Below, in pieces: positions 43,403 to 52,796 of a DNA stretch of 64,000 nucleotides. The notes under the pieces are model-generated. The model was not told the DNA's origin and ran no database searches. It was given only the letters and a program-made list of their open reading frames with translations. The position numbers were made by a program, and so were the translations under genes. Numbering within the stretch: position 1 is the stretch's first letter; every line of letters begins with the position of its first letter. This DNA comes from Ignavibacteria bacterium (GTDB lineage: Bacteria > Bacteroidota > Ignavibacteria > Tepidaquicellales > Tepidaquicellaceae), in the NCBI GenBank assembly GCA_016719565.1, contig JADJYU010000003.1:186001-250000 (forward strand), read 5' to 3'.

Positions 43403-44574
43403 TCAGCAGTGAAATTAAAAATATAGTAGAAGCTCTTATCTTTGCTTCTGAGGATGAAATTACAACGAGACAGATCAAGGAGATCGCTGACAGCAGCGGA
43501 GTTAGAATTTCCGTAAATGATATAGAAGCTTCTATTAATTCTTTAAATGAAGATTACCGTACTTTCAACAAATCATTTGAAATTATTAAGATAGCCGGCG
43601 GTTATTCATTCTCCACTAAAAAAGAATACGGCAGATTCGTCGGTAAATTATTTGAAGAGAAACAGAAAAAAAAACTATCGCAGTCTGCGCTTGAGACATT
43701 GTCCATCATTGCTTACAAGCAGCCTATTACAAGAAATGAAATAGAATTTGTAAGAGGAGTAAACGTAGATTATATTGTCAACTCGCTTCTCGAAAGAGAT
43801 CTTATAAAAATTCACGGCAGGTCTGACTCGCCCGGCAGACCGATCCTATACGCTACTACAAATACTTTTCTCAAAGTACTGGGACTAAATTCGCTAGAAG
43901 ATCTTCCGAAGCTTAAAGAAATAAATGACATTCTTAAAAATGAAGAGATAGAAGGTATCACCGAAGCCGACATAGAATTATTTAATTCCGTAAATAATTT
44001 CGAATCAATCGATATTAAAAATACAGGACAGCTTGAGCTGATAAACAGTGAAGGTCAGGACACAGAATCAGAAACCGGTTCAGTTACTGATCGGGATAAT
44101 CAAATATCAGACAATATTGAATCACAGGAAACGGAATCCGGTATTGAAGAAACTGATGAAGATGAAATATCTGATGAAGATGAAATATCTGATGAAGATG
44201 AAATATCTGATGAAGATGAAATATCTGATGAAGATGAAATATCTGATGAAGATGAAATATCTGATGAAGATGAAATATCTGATGAAGATGAAATATCTGA
44301 TGAAGATGAAATATCTGATGAAGATGAAATATCTGATGAAGATGAAATATCTGATGAAGATGAAATATCTGATGAAGATAATTCCGAAAGCGAATCAGCA
44401 ACCGATATTGAAGAAACAAATGTTATACCGGATCCTCCGGATGAGATGACCGATGATGCTGAAGTTGATACCGGATCAGAATTTCCCGTTACTGATTATG
44501 ATCACGGCAGTAAAGATCAGAATATTAACAGTAATGATTTTTTAACTAAAGAAGGTGAAGAGGATTCAATGTGA
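43399..44574 (+). CDS. scpB: ScpB with C-terminal acidic repeat tail
   Basis: The second kleisin partner of SMC, a dimer of winged-helix domains. ATG 43399 is chosen for the ATGA overlap with scpA (an in-frame ATG at 43369 is possible). Residues 1 to about 180 are the conserved domain (IVEALIFASED, SQSALETLSIIAYKQPITR, GRSDSPGRPILYAT). The remaining 210 residues or so are a disordered acidic tail, including twelve perfect tandem copies of DEDEIS (44155-44370). Typical ScpB is 180-200 residues, so the tail doubles the protein. Its stop overlaps the next gene. Confidence 0.94.
   Translation: MISSEIKNIVEALIFASEDEITTRQIKEIADSSGVRISVNDIEASINSLNEDYRTFNKSFEIIKIAGGYSFSTKKEYGRFVGKLFEEKQKKKLSQSALETLSIIAYKQPITRNEIEFVRGVNVDYIVNSLLERDLIKIHGRSDSPGRPILYATTNTFLKVLGLNSLEDLPKLKEINDILKNEEIEGITEADIELFNSVNNFESIDIKNTGQLELINSEGQDTESETGSVTDRDNQISDNIESQETESGIEETDEDEISDEDEISDEDEISDEDEISDEDEISDEDEISDEDEISDEDEISDEDEISDEDEISDEDEISDEDEISDEDNSESESATDIEETNVIPDPPDEMTDDAEVDTGSEFPVTDYDHGSKDQNINSNDFLTKEGEEDSM
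44155..44370 (+). repeat. 12 x 18-bp perfect tandem repeat in scpB
   Basis: Twelve identical units of GATGAAGATGAAATATCT, coding for DEDEIS in the scpB frame, followed by a partial, divergent unit (GATGAAGATAATTCC). Perfect identity at codon third positions indicates recent expansion, so copy number is likely variable between strains. Confidence 0.98.
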
Positions 44575-45833
44575 TAAAGAAAAATACTTATAAAAAACCG
44601 AAAGTTTATAAAAAACCAACAGCTGATAAAAAGTCAGCAGATTATAAAAAACCTGCTGAATATAAAAGGTCTTCTGATTCAAATAATACTTCAGATCATA
44701 CAAAACCGGCAGGTTATAAAAAGTCAACAGGTTATAAAAAGCCGGTGGATTATAAAAAGCCGGGAAATTTTAAAAAGTCAGCAGATTATAAAAAGCCTGC
44801 TGATTATAAAAAGTACGCAGATTCAAATATACCTGCAGAATATGGTAAGCCTGCAGGTTATAAAAAGTCTACAGGTTATAAAAAGTCAGCAGATTATAAA
44901 AAGCCCGCGGAATATAAAAAGCCGTCAGATTTTGAAAAGCCTACAGCTGATTTTAAACACACAGCTGATAAAAAATCAAATGAATATAAAAAACGGGCAA
45001 CATTTAAAAAATCAACAGCTTTTAAAAAGCCGGCATTTTATAAAAAGCTGCGGGCAGATAAAAAGGCGGCGGCTGATTCAAAACCAACAACTGATTTAAT
45101 ACCAACAACTGATAAAATCTCAGCAGACGATAAATTTGTCAGACTGAATAAATTCATTGCTGCAAACGGAATTTCATCAAGAAGAAAGATTGATGAAATG
45201 ATACTGCAGGAAAGAGTTACTGTAAACGGTAAGACTGTAAAAGAACTCGGATTCAAAATTGATCCCGGCTTTGATAAAGTTAAGGTGGACGGAGAGCTGG
45301 TAAGGACAGACACAAAGAAAGTTTATATAATGCTTAATAAACCAAAGGGCATTATCACATCGGTAAAAGATGAGAAAAGAAGAACCACTGTAATTGATCT
45401 CATTAAATTAAATCAAAAAATTTTTCCGGTCGGCAGACTGGATTACAATACTTCAGGACTTTTACTTCTTACAAATGACGGAGAGTTTGCAAATCATCTG
45501 ATGAGTCCAAAGAGTAAAGTTCATAAAACATATTATGTCGAACTCTCAAAGCCTCTTGAAGAAAAGCACAGAATAAAATTAAGCGAAGGCATTAAGATCG
45601 ACGGCATCAGGACTGCTCCTGCTAAAATAAAGTATGTTAAAAGCTCAGATTATCATAGATTATATATTTCCATTTATGAAGGAAAGAACAGGCAGATACA
45701 TAACATGTTTGAACATTACGGATATTTCGTAAGAGAGCTGATGCGTGTGGAATATTCAGGTTTGAAACTGGAAGGTCTGAATGAGGGCAACTGGAGATAT
45801 CTTACTGCCGAAGAAGTTTCAAAGCTTAAATAA
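44571..45833 (+). CDS. RsuA/RluB-family rRNA pseudouridine synthase with lysine-rich repeat N-terminus
   Basis: Starts at GTG 44571 (GTGA overlap with scpB). The first 185 residues or so are a low-complexity basic region with 14 YKK and 3 FKK motifs, mostly in (Y/F)KKPADYKKS-type units. An S4 domain follows (RLNKFIAANGISSRRKIDEMI). The catalytic domain has GRLDYNTSGLLLLTNDG (nucleophilic Asp), NKPKGIITS, and YEGKNRQIHNMFEHYG. It converts a uridine of 23S or 16S rRNA to pseudouridine; RluB-like specificity is likely but not certain. Lys-rich N-termini occur in related Bacteroidota enzymes; this one is long and repetitive. Confidence 0.9.
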   Translation: MIKKNTYKKPKVYKKPTADKKSADYKKPAEYKRSSDSNNTSDHTKPAGYKKSTGYKKPVDYKKPGNFKKSADYKKPADYKKYADSNIPAEYGKPAGYKKSTGYKKSADYKKPAEYKKPSDFEKPTADFKHTADKKSNEYKKRATFKKSTAFKKPAFYKKLRADKKAAADSKPTTDLIPTTDKISADDKFVRLNKFIAANGISSRRKIDEMILQERVTVNGKTVKELGFKIDPGFDKVKVDGELVRTDTKKVYIMLNKPKGIITSVKDEKRRTTVIDLIKLNQKIFPVGRLDYNTSGLLLLTNDGEFANHLMSPKSKVHKTYYVELSKPLEEKHRIKLSEGIKIDGIRTAPAKIKYVKSSDYHRLYISIYEGKNRQIHNMFEHYGYFVRELMRVEYSGLKLEGLNEGNWRYLTAEEVSKLK

Positions 45834-45882
45834 ATTTCAATCTCATATTTTAAAGAATATTAATTAACATTAAAAGAATTAT

Positions 45883-47448
45883 TTGTCAGAGCAAAACGAA
45901 TTAATAAAAAGAAGATTAGAAGAATTAGATAAGATCAGAGAACTCGGCATAAACCCGTATCCTCACAGATTTGATGTCTCATCGGATTCTGAAACTCTCA
46001 TATCAAATTTTAAAGATCCTGAATCAGACGAAGAAAAAGAAAGCCGTAAGAGCGAAACTGTTTCAGTCGCAGGCAGGATCATGGCAATCCGCAAAATGGG
46101 TAAAGCGACTTTTTGTCATATTAAAGATGAGACCGGAAGGATTCAGATATATATTAAGAAAGATGAGATCGGTGATGTATCCTATGATGTTTTCAGACTT
46201 CTTGATATCGGTGATATTATCGGAGTAACAGGATATTTGTTCAGAACGAAAACGGGTGAGGTATCCGTCCATGCCGTTTCTTATGAACTGCTCACGAAAT
46301 CGATTCATCCGCTTCCTGTTGTAAAAGAGGAAACCACTGAGTCCGGCGAAAAAATAATTCATGATGCTTTTGCGGATGTAGAGCTGCGTTACAGACAGAG
46401 ATATATTGACCTGATCGTAAATGAAAATGTAAAGGATGTATTTATAAAGAGAACTAAGATCATTCAGTCAATCAAAAGAACATTAGAGAAAAATAAATTT
46501 TTTGAAGTTGAAACACCTACGTTACAATCATTGTATGGCGGCGCAAATGCACAGCCATTCATTACTCACCATAACGCACTTGACATAGATCTGTATTTAA
46601 GAATATCCAATGAACTTTTTCTGAAGAGATTAATAGTCGGAGGCTTTAACCGCGTGTATGAGTTTGTAAGAGATTTCAGAAATGAAGGCATTGACCGGAC
46701 GCATAATCCGGAGTTTACTCAGGTGGAATGGTATCAGGCTTACGGAGATTATTTTGATTCGATGAATATGTTTGAAGAAGTTGTTGAGCAGGCTTGTATT
46801 GATTCCAACGGAACGACAAAGGTAACTTATGGTGATATTGAACTTGACTTCAAACGCCCGTGGAAAAGACTTCGCATGTCAGATGCAATTCTTGAAAAGA
46901 CAGGATTGAATATTCATGAAATTAAAAAGCAGGAAATTATTGAATACATGAATGCAAACGGAATCGAATTCGATCCGAAAATTTCTCACAGTAAAGGTTT
47001 GCTGATTGCAAATCTGTTTGAAGGGATCTGTGAGGAAGATCTTATTCAGCCGGTATTTATTTATGATTTTCCGATCGATACAACTCCCTTATGCAAACCG
47101 TTAAGGGAATACACTACGGAACAGCTAAAAGAAATTAACAGCGATCCCGAAAAAGTTATTTTCGCGGAAAGATTTGAGCCGTATGTAAATAAATGGGAAA
47201 TGGGAAATTCCTACACGGAGCTGAACGATCCCGTGCTTCAGAGAAAACTTCTCGAGGAGCAGGTGGAAAGAGGACGCGCCGGTGAGAAGGAAACTCATCC
47301 GCTGGACGAGGATTTTTTAAAAGCCATTGAAGTCGGAATGCCGCCTACTACCGGTGTCGGAATGGGTGTGGACAGACTTGTGATGCTCCTGACCAATTCT
47401 CAATCTATCAGAGACGTGATATTTTTTCCTTTAATGAGACCTTTGTAA
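45883..47448 (+). CDS. lysS: Lysyl-tRNA synthetase, class II
   Basis: Charges tRNA-Lys. The 521 residues start at TTG 45883 (LSEQNELIKRR). An OB-fold anticodon domain follows (VSVAGRIMAIRKMGKATFCHIKDETGRIQIY). The class II core has motif 2 FVRDFRNEGIDRTHNPEFTQ and motif 3 GVGMGVDRLVMLL. It follows the pseudouridine synthase by 49 bases on the same strand, so the scpA-scpB-synthase-lysS group may be one operon. Confidence 0.97.
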   Translation: MSEQNELIKRRLEELDKIRELGINPYPHRFDVSSDSETLISNFKDPESDEEKESRKSETVSVAGRIMAIRKMGKATFCHIKDETGRIQIYIKKDEIGDVSYDVFRLLDIGDIIGVTGYLFRTKTGEVSVHAVSYELLTKSIHPLPVVKEETTESGEKIIHDAFADVELRYRQRYIDLIVNENVKDVFIKRTKIIQSIKRTLEKNKFFEVETPTLQSLYGGANAQPFITHHNALDIDLYLRISNELFLKRLIVGGFNRVYEFVRDFRNEGIDRTHNPEFTQVEWYQAYGDYFDSMNMFEEVVEQACIDSNGTTKVTYGDIELDFKRPWKRLRMSDAILEKTGLNIHEIKKQEIIEYMNANGIEFDPKISHSKGLLIANLFEGICEEDLIQPVFIYDFPIDTTPLCKPLREYTTEQLKEINSDPEKVIFAERFEPYVNKWEMGNSYTELNDPVLQRKLLEEQVERGRAGEKETHPLDEDFLKAIEVGMPPTTGVGMGVDRLVMLLTNSQSIRDVIFFPLMRPL

Positions 47449-47457
47449 AATAATTTA

Positions 47458-48300
47458 ATGATTAATTTTAAATTTAAAATGTTTCCCGTAATCACAGTTA
47501 TAATTCTGTTTAATTTCGTTTATACTTCTTTTAGTGTATCTCAGGAAAAAAATACACCCGGCGCATCAGACGACACAATTTTAAGAACTGACAGCAAGGG
47601 TAACGTTTTAGACGGTGACAAAAAAGACTGGAGCTATTCAGAGAAAAATTATCCCGAAATATTAAAATCTGAAAAGTTTTTTGTCAGACCCTATGATGAT
47701 CTAAAAACTCCTAAACCTGTATCCAATGGTTTTATATATGAAATAATCGGAAGTAAATTAGTTCTGACATGGTTTACTGCAAAAGGTGTTATTACAAAAG
47801 GATTTAATATTGAAAGATCTGAAATCGACTCTGCAGATAAACAGTCGGAATGGTCTGACGTCGGATATGTAAAAGGCAGAGGAAATGCAAAGAATAAAAA
47901 CAATTACAGATTTATAGACAAGAACATTAAAAAAGGGAAATATCTGTACAGGCTTAAGATGGAAATGCAGGGCGGAAATTTTGAATACGTGAATTTAAAC
48001 GGTGCTGTAAACTGGTTAAATTTCCCGCAGTTAACGGAACTATATCCCGTTTATCCGAATCCTGTGTCAGACGCATTTACTATCAGATTTTTTCTGCCGG
48101 TCAAGGATGAAGTAAGTTTGTTTTTCTTTAACGGAAAAGACACTTTATATTTAATCAAACGCAAAGATCTGGCTCAGGGATTTTATATGATGAAACTGAA
48201 TAACAGCGCTTACAAATTTCAGAATGAGATCAGAACATTATATCTTGTTAGAAGAAGTATAATAAGAAAAGTATATTCTGGTGATATTCAGTTTAAGTGA
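47458..48300 (+). CDS. Secreted protein with probable T9SS-type C-terminal domain
   Basis: A 280-residue protein with an N-terminal hydrophobic leader (about 28 residues). A fibronectin-like middle follows (SKLVLTWFTAKGVITKGFNIERS, residues about 98-170). The C-terminal region LYPVYPNPVSDAFTIRFFLPVKDEVSLFFFNG...GFYMMKLN has the PNP and GxY pattern of T9SS type A sorting domains, though the usual terminal Lys run is replaced by SGDIQFK. No specific function is recognised. It follows lysS by 9 bases. Confidence 0.65.
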   Translation: MINFKFKMFPVITVIILFNFVYTSFSVSQEKNTPGASDDTILRTDSKGNVLDGDKKDWSYSEKNYPEILKSEKFFVRPYDDLKTPKPVSNGFIYEIIGSKLVLTWFTAKGVITKGFNIERSEIDSADKQSEWSDVGYVKGRGNAKNKNNYRFIDKNIKKGKYLYRLKMEMQGGNFEYVNLNGAVNWLNFPQLTELYPVYPNPVSDAFTIRFFLPVKDEVSLFFFNGKDTLYLIKRKDLAQGFYMMKLNNSAYKFQNEIRTLYLVRRSIIRKVYSGDIQFK

Positions 48301-48434
48301 TTTTCATTCCCTTAACCGTTTACATTTTTTCAGAGTTTTCACTTTCAGTTTTTAATTGGACTATTGAAATAATTTAATTTATCTCCGGACATCAAATTTA
48401 TTTAAATTTATAAACAATTATATCTCAGCATAAA

Positions 48435-49793
48435 ATGAAATATTATAACAGCGTACTTGAACTGATCGGCAATACTCCACTGGTAAAATTAAATCATATT
48501 ACAAAAGGACTAAAACCTATTGTTCTTGCAAAGATGGAATCATACAATCCCGGCGGCAGCGTCAAAGACCGCATTGGATTGAATATGATAGAAGCGGCGG
48601 AGCGTGAAGGAAAAATAAAACCTGGGGATACGATCATTGAAGCGACCAGCGGAAATACAGGGATAGGTCTGGCACTTGTCGCCGCATTAAAAGGTTACAA
48701 AACTATTTTTGTGATGACGGAAAAAGCCTCAAAAGAAAAAAATAATTATCTGAAAGCTCTCGGAGCTGAAGTGGTGATACAGCCGATGACTGCTAAAAAC
48801 GGAGAACCGGATCACTACGTAACAGTCGCCGAAAGACTTGCAAAGGAAATTCCAAATTCACTTTTTCTATATCAATATATAAATCCTTATAATCCTGAGG
48901 CGCATTATAAAACCACCGGTCCGGAAATTTGGAAAGATACTGAAGGTAAAGTAACACATTTCATTGCAGGTGTGGGGACGGGCGGTACAATTTCCGGCAC
49001 TGGAAAATATCTTAAAGAAATGAATCCGGATATAAAAGTCATCGGCGCTGATCCTTACGGCTCGATCTTTAAAGTAGTAAAGGAAACCGGAAATACTCCG
49101 GAGCCGATCCCGTATTTAATCGAAGGTATAGGACAGGATGTAATGGTTGAGAATGTTCAGTTTCAGTATATAGATGAAATAGTAAATGTAAATGATCTCG
49201 ACTCAGTGGAAATGTGCAAAAGGCTTTCGAAGGAAGAAGGAATTTTTTGCGGCGGCTCGACGGGTACTATCGCTTATGCAGCAGTGGAACTTGCTAAAAA
49301 ACTTGATGAGAACGCTGTAATTGTTTTTATAGTCTGCGATACAGGTGAAAAATATTTATCAAAGTATCATTCGGATGAATGGCTTCGTGAAAAGAGACTT
49401 ATGAAATCTGAATTCATAACTGCCGGTCAGGTATTTCTTACTAAAAAAACTTCAGGAGTACCCGGACTGATCTCAGCAAAAAGTACTGATAAACTATTCG
49501 AAGCGCTTGAGCTGATGGATAAATATAATTTATCAACTTTACCCGTTATAGACGGTTCTGACTGCGTCGGTTCGATAGTTGAAGAAAACGTCATTGATAA
49601 AATTATGAATGACAGAAATATTTCCGGAAAACAGGTTAACGATGTCATGGATAAGAAACTGCCGATCATTGACTTTAACACTGCATTCCCGAAAGCAATT
49701 GAGATGCTTCAGAAGGACAACACTCTTCTTGTCTCTCAGCACGGAAAGATAAAGGGAATTCTTACGAGATATGATGTTCTTGATTTTATTTAA
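48435..49793 (+). CDS. cbs: Cystathionine beta-synthase
   Basis: PLP enzyme joining serine (or O-acetylserine) and homocysteine to cystathionine, the first step of reverse transsulfuration. The 452 residues have the fold-type II core (LIGNTPLVKLN, PLP Lys44 in SVKDR, SGNTGIGLALVAALKGYKTIF, GTGGTISGTGKYLKE) and a C-terminal Bateman module of two CBS domains (about 330-452), which separates it from simple cysteine synthase. The next gene encodes the matching lyase. Confidence 0.92.
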   Translation: MKYYNSVLELIGNTPLVKLNHITKGLKPIVLAKMESYNPGGSVKDRIGLNMIEAAEREGKIKPGDTIIEATSGNTGIGLALVAALKGYKTIFVMTEKASKEKNNYLKALGAEVVIQPMTAKNGEPDHYVTVAERLAKEIPNSLFLYQYINPYNPEAHYKTTGPEIWKDTEGKVTHFIAGVGTGGTISGTGKYLKEMNPDIKVIGADPYGSIFKVVKETGNTPEPIPYLIEGIGQDVMVENVQFQYIDEIVNVNDLDSVEMCKRLSKEEGIFCGGSTGTIAYAAVELAKKLDENAVIVFIVCDTGEKYLSKYHSDEWLREKRLMKSEFITAGQVFLTKKTSGVPGLISAKSTDKLFEALELMDKYNLSTLPVIDGSDCVGSIVEENVIDKIMNDRNISGKQVNDVMDKKLPIIDFNTAFPKAIEMLQKDNTLLVSQHGKIKGILTRYDVLDFI

Positions 49794-49867
49794 TATAATT
49801 TTTTTGTTTAAACTAAACGAACTTAATAGCGGATGATTATTTCTCCGCTCACTTAAATAACTATATT

Positions 49868-51010
49868 ATGAAATTTGCAACCAAACAGATCCACGCAGGA
49901 CAGCATCCTGAAGAAACTACAGGAGCTGTCATTACTCCGATATTTCAGACTTCCACTTATTCAAATGAAAAACTCGGTGAATCAAAAGGATTCGATTACG
50001 GAAGGACGATCAATCCCACACGTTCCGCTCTTGAATCCAATCTGGCTGCGCTTGAAAACGGAAAATACGGATTCTGCTTTTCCTCCGGTATGGCGGCAGT
50101 GCAGACTGTTATAAATTTGTTCAAACCCGGTGATCATATCATCTGCACGAATAATGTTTATGGCGGTACTTACAGACTTTATGAGCAGGTTATGAGAGAT
50201 TTCGGAATGGAGTTTTCATATATTGATACTTCTGATAATAATGCGCTCAAGAATGCTGTGAAAGAAAATACAAAATTTATATATGTTGAGACTCCGACAA
50301 ATCCAATGCTTAACATTACTGATCTGAAATTTCTTGCGGAGCTCTCCCGTGATAAAAATATTACCTCATGCGTTGATAATACTTTCATGAGTCCGTATTT
50401 TCAGAATCCTCTTGACTTCGGTGTTGATATAGTCCTGCACAGCACTACCAAATATATAAACGGACACAGCGATGTGATCGGCGGATGCCTGGTAACTTCT
50501 GATGATAAAATTGCTGAGAGAATTAAGTTCCTTCAGAATTCTATAGGTTCAGTGCCGTCGCCTTTTGACTGCTGGCTCGTGCTTCGTTCCACAAAGACAC
50601 TTGCTCAAAGGATGAAAGCTCATAATGAAAATGCATTAAATATATGCAAAGCGCTTTCAGAAAATAGTAAGATAGTAAAACTTTATTATCCGGGACTTGA
50701 ATCTCATCCGCAGTATGAACTTGCTAAATCACAGATGTCGGGATTTGGCGGAATAATTTCTCTTGATGTCGGGTCCTATGAAAAAGCAGTTAACTTCTGT
50801 AACGCTCTAAAAATTTTTCAGATAGCGGAATCACTCGGCGGCGTGGAATCGCTTGTATGCCATCCTGTCTCAATGACTCACGCGAGCGTCCCGGTAGATC
50901 TCAGGAATGAGTTTGGACTTACTGTCGGACTTGTAAGACTGTCTGTCGGAATTGAAGATATTGAGGACCTTCTCTCTGATATAGACAATGCCCTGAAAAG
51001 TCTGAATTAA
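49868..51010 (+). CDS. Cystathionine gamma-lyase/gamma-synthase (Cys/Met metabolism PLP enzyme)
   Basis: A 380-residue fold-type I PLP enzyme. Key elements are FATKQIHAGQHP at the start, YGRTINPTRSALESNLAALE, SSGMAAVQTV, and the PLP Lys in HSTTKYINGHSDVIGG. Paired with cystathionine beta-synthase 74 bases upstream, it most likely cleaves cystathionine to cysteine (gamma-lyase, reverse transsulfuration), but gamma-synthase activity cannot be excluded from sequence. Confidence 0.92.
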   Translation: MKFATKQIHAGQHPEETTGAVITPIFQTSTYSNEKLGESKGFDYGRTINPTRSALESNLAALENGKYGFCFSSGMAAVQTVINLFKPGDHIICTNNVYGGTYRLYEQVMRDFGMEFSYIDTSDNNALKNAVKENTKFIYVETPTNPMLNITDLKFLAELSRDKNITSCVDNTFMSPYFQNPLDFGVDIVLHSTTKYINGHSDVIGGCLVTSDDKIAERIKFLQNSIGSVPSPFDCWLVLRSTKTLAQRMKAHNENALNICKALSENSKIVKLYYPGLESHPQYELAKSQMSGFGGIISLDVGSYEKAVNFCNALKIFQIAESLGGVESLVCHPVSMTHASVPVDLRNEFGLTVGLVRLSVGIEDIEDLLSDIDNALKSLN

Positions 51011-51022
51011 TAATCTGAATAT

Positions 51023-51871
51023 TTGCTTAAGATATTATACATATTATCTTTCATACTAATATTAAACAGCAGCAGCTATTCACAGTACAGGTTTAAAACT
51101 ACCGGTAAAGATTCAACAAAATACAGTGAGAGATCTCTTGATGTAAAATTATTCAGATCGTTCAATAACATCAACAGCAGGTTCATTTATTCTGTTGTTA
51201 ATGTAACAAACCAGTCTATCATACCGGTATCAATCGCAGCTCCGGTAGGTCTTTATACATTTGCAAGAATTAACGGAAATCATTACGATGAAAGCTCTGC
51301 CGTCCTGCTTGGATTAGCTGAGTTAACAAATCTTTCCGTTACACAAATTTTAAAAACTACGATACAGAGACCAAGACCTTTCCGTAAGATGAACAATGTT
51401 TATTTATCCGATACTTCCGATATCGCCGGGACATACTCATTTCCTTCAGGTCATTCATCACAGTCTTTCACTATAGCAACTCTCCTGACATTGAGATATC
51501 CTGACAAGCCCGGACTGATTGCCGGTCTCTATACTTATGCAGCAGTCGTTTCTCTCGGAAGGATGTACTGGGGTGTCCATTATCCGTCTGATATTTTTGC
51601 CGGAATGCTGATAGCCGCAGGAAGCGCGGCATTGATCTATTCATTAAGAAAACCGATCATTAAAGCAAAGAACGATATCTTCAATCAAAGCGAAAGAACG
51701 GATTCATACAATCCCGGCATAGCTCCTGCTTCTTTCTTTATTACTCTTGCCGCAGCTGATGTATTAAATCATTTTTTAAAAAAGTCAGACAGCAATTTAT
51801 TAAGTAATTCATCAGTGCAATTTGACGTCAGTAATAATTTCGGAATGCTGAATTACAAGATAGGATTTTAG
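51023..51871 (+). CDS. PAP2-family membrane phosphatase
   Basis: A 282-residue protein starting at TTG 51023, 12 bases after the lyase stop. It has an N-terminal signal-like segment and the three phosphatase motifs: KTTIQRPRPF (C1), PSGHSSQSF (C2) and GRMYWGVHYPSD (C3). It probably dephosphorylates a lipid or undecaprenyl pyrophosphate in the envelope; the exact substrate is unclear. It stops with TAG, the rare stop here, and the stop overlaps a heptamer repeat array. Confidence 0.87.
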   Translation: MLKILYILSFILILNSSSYSQYRFKTTGKDSTKYSERSLDVKLFRSFNNINSRFIYSVVNVTNQSIIPVSIAAPVGLYTFARINGNHYDESSAVLLGLAELTNLSVTQILKTTIQRPRPFRKMNNVYLSDTSDIAGTYSFPSGHSSQSFTIATLLTLRYPDKPGLIAGLYTYAAVVSLGRMYWGVHYPSDIFAGMLIAAGSAALIYSLRKPIIKAKNDIFNQSERTDSYNPGIAPASFFITLAAADVLNHFLKKSDSNLLSNSSVQFDVSNNFGMLNYKIGF

Positions 51872-51919
51872 TTAATAGTTAGCAGTTAATAGTTAGCAGT
51901 TAATAGTTAGCAGTTAGTA
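51871..51919. repeat. 7-bp tandem array (GTTAATA/GTTAGCA)
   Basis: Seven heptamers alternate GTTAATA and GTTAGCA, then GTTAGTA. The same heptamer family occurs at 62126-62195. The array lies between convergent genes and begins at the last base of the PAP2 stop codon. Confidence 0.9.
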
Positions 51920-51941
51920 ATAGCGGGTTCACTTTTTATTA

Positions 51942-51976
51942 TTTGTAATTTGTAATTTGTAGTTTGTAATTTGTAA
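51942..51976. repeat. 7-bp tandem array (TTTGTAA x 5)
   Basis: Five TTTGTAA units (one TTTGTAG) close to the previous array, again with 7-bp period but unrelated in sequence. Confidence 0.85.
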
Positions 51977-51987
51977 TTTCCCATTTA

Positions 51988-52719
51988 TTAAACTCCTCTT
52001 TTATTTCCCCACGCAAGTATATGTAATCTGTCCGTGTAATTAAAATTATTTCTTTTGCACGCTTCTATTGTTTCTGCTCTCATCTTATCAAGATCTGCAG
52101 CTGTGATTCCTTCGGGCATCAGATATACATCGCTGTCTTCAAATCCTGTTTCAGACTGAATTTCTCTGATTTCTTCGATATCACTCTCACCTGTATATAC
52201 AAATTTCCACTGAACATCCGAAATATTATTTTTCATCAATGAATTGAATTTTCTAAAAGCTTCAATATTGACACGGTTTTTCTCGTGCATCATTTCAAAT
52301 TCCGTTCCCTTTGGAACAGAGCTTTTTAATTTCGGACTGATACTTATCAGCCCGGCATGATTTACAAAATCTCCGAAGTTAGTACCGTTAGTTTCAATTG
52401 TGATGAAAGCATTTCTGTTTGCTCTGACTAGATTTTCGCAAAGGTAAGAAAGTTCATCCGGATACATCGTAGGCTCACCGCCGGTAATTACAACGTCAAT
52501 GCTTTTGAACTTTAAATATTCTTTGATAATATTTTCAACTCCCATCTCACCAATATTTCTGCTGTCATCCGGATACCAGCTTGTATAAGATGTGTCACAA
52601 AGATTCCCGTCAGGAAATCTGCATCTGAGATTACAGTGATTTGTCCTGATAAAAAAAGACGGTCTGCCTGATCTTTTACCTTCACCCTGAACGGAATAAA
52701 ACAATTCCGATATTTTCAT
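51988..52719 (-). CDS. queE: QueE, 7-carboxy-7-deazaguanine synthase (radical SAM)
   Basis: Converts 6-carboxytetrahydropterin to 7-carboxy-7-deazaguanine in queuosine synthesis. The 243 residues have FYSVQGEGKRSGRPSFFIR and the radical SAM cysteines C29, C33 and C41 in CNLRCRFPDGNLCDTSYTSW. The ligand spacing is C-x3-C-x7-C rather than the common C-x3-C-x2-C, a five-residue insertion that some QueE lineages carry. GGEPTMYP follows (SAM-binding). Other queuosine genes are not in the window. Confidence 0.92.
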   Translation of the reverse strand: MKISELFYSVQGEGKRSGRPSFFIRTNHCNLRCRFPDGNLCDTSYTSWYPDDSRNIGEMGVENIIKEYLKFKSIDVVITGGEPTMYPDELSYLCENLVRANRNAFITIETNGTNFGDFVNHAGLISISPKLKSSVPKGTEFEMMHEKNRVNIEAFRKFNSLMKNNISDVQWKFVYTGESDIEEIREIQSETGFEDSDVYLMPEGITAADLDKMRAETIEACKRNNFNYTDRLHILAWGNKRGV

Positions 52720-52749
52720 TTCAATTTGATCTTAATATCTGTAAAAAAG

Positions 52750-52774
52750 AAAAGCGATCTTATCAATCGCTTTT
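52750..52774 (-). terminator. Rho-independent terminator after the DUF3108 gene
   Basis: AAAAGCGAT and ATCGCTTTT arms with a 7-base loop are followed on the minus strand by CTTTTTTAC. It lies past the stop of the 52797-53609 gene and before queE. Confidence 0.85.
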
Positions 52775-52796
52775 CAAAATTAATTTATAATTGAAT

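Noticed and set aside
44155..44370. Possible CRISPR-like array
   Set aside because: Units are 18 bp, contiguous and without spacers, inside a coding sequence.
44048..44449. Open frame encoding repeated MKMKYL units, and its antisense HLHQIF frame
   Set aside because: Both are alternative readings of the 18-bp scpB repeat; the DEDEIS frame continues a genuine ScpB domain.
51871..51976. CRISPR or attachment site
   Set aside because: Simple 7-bp tandem repeats with no spacers and no nearby cas or integrase gene.
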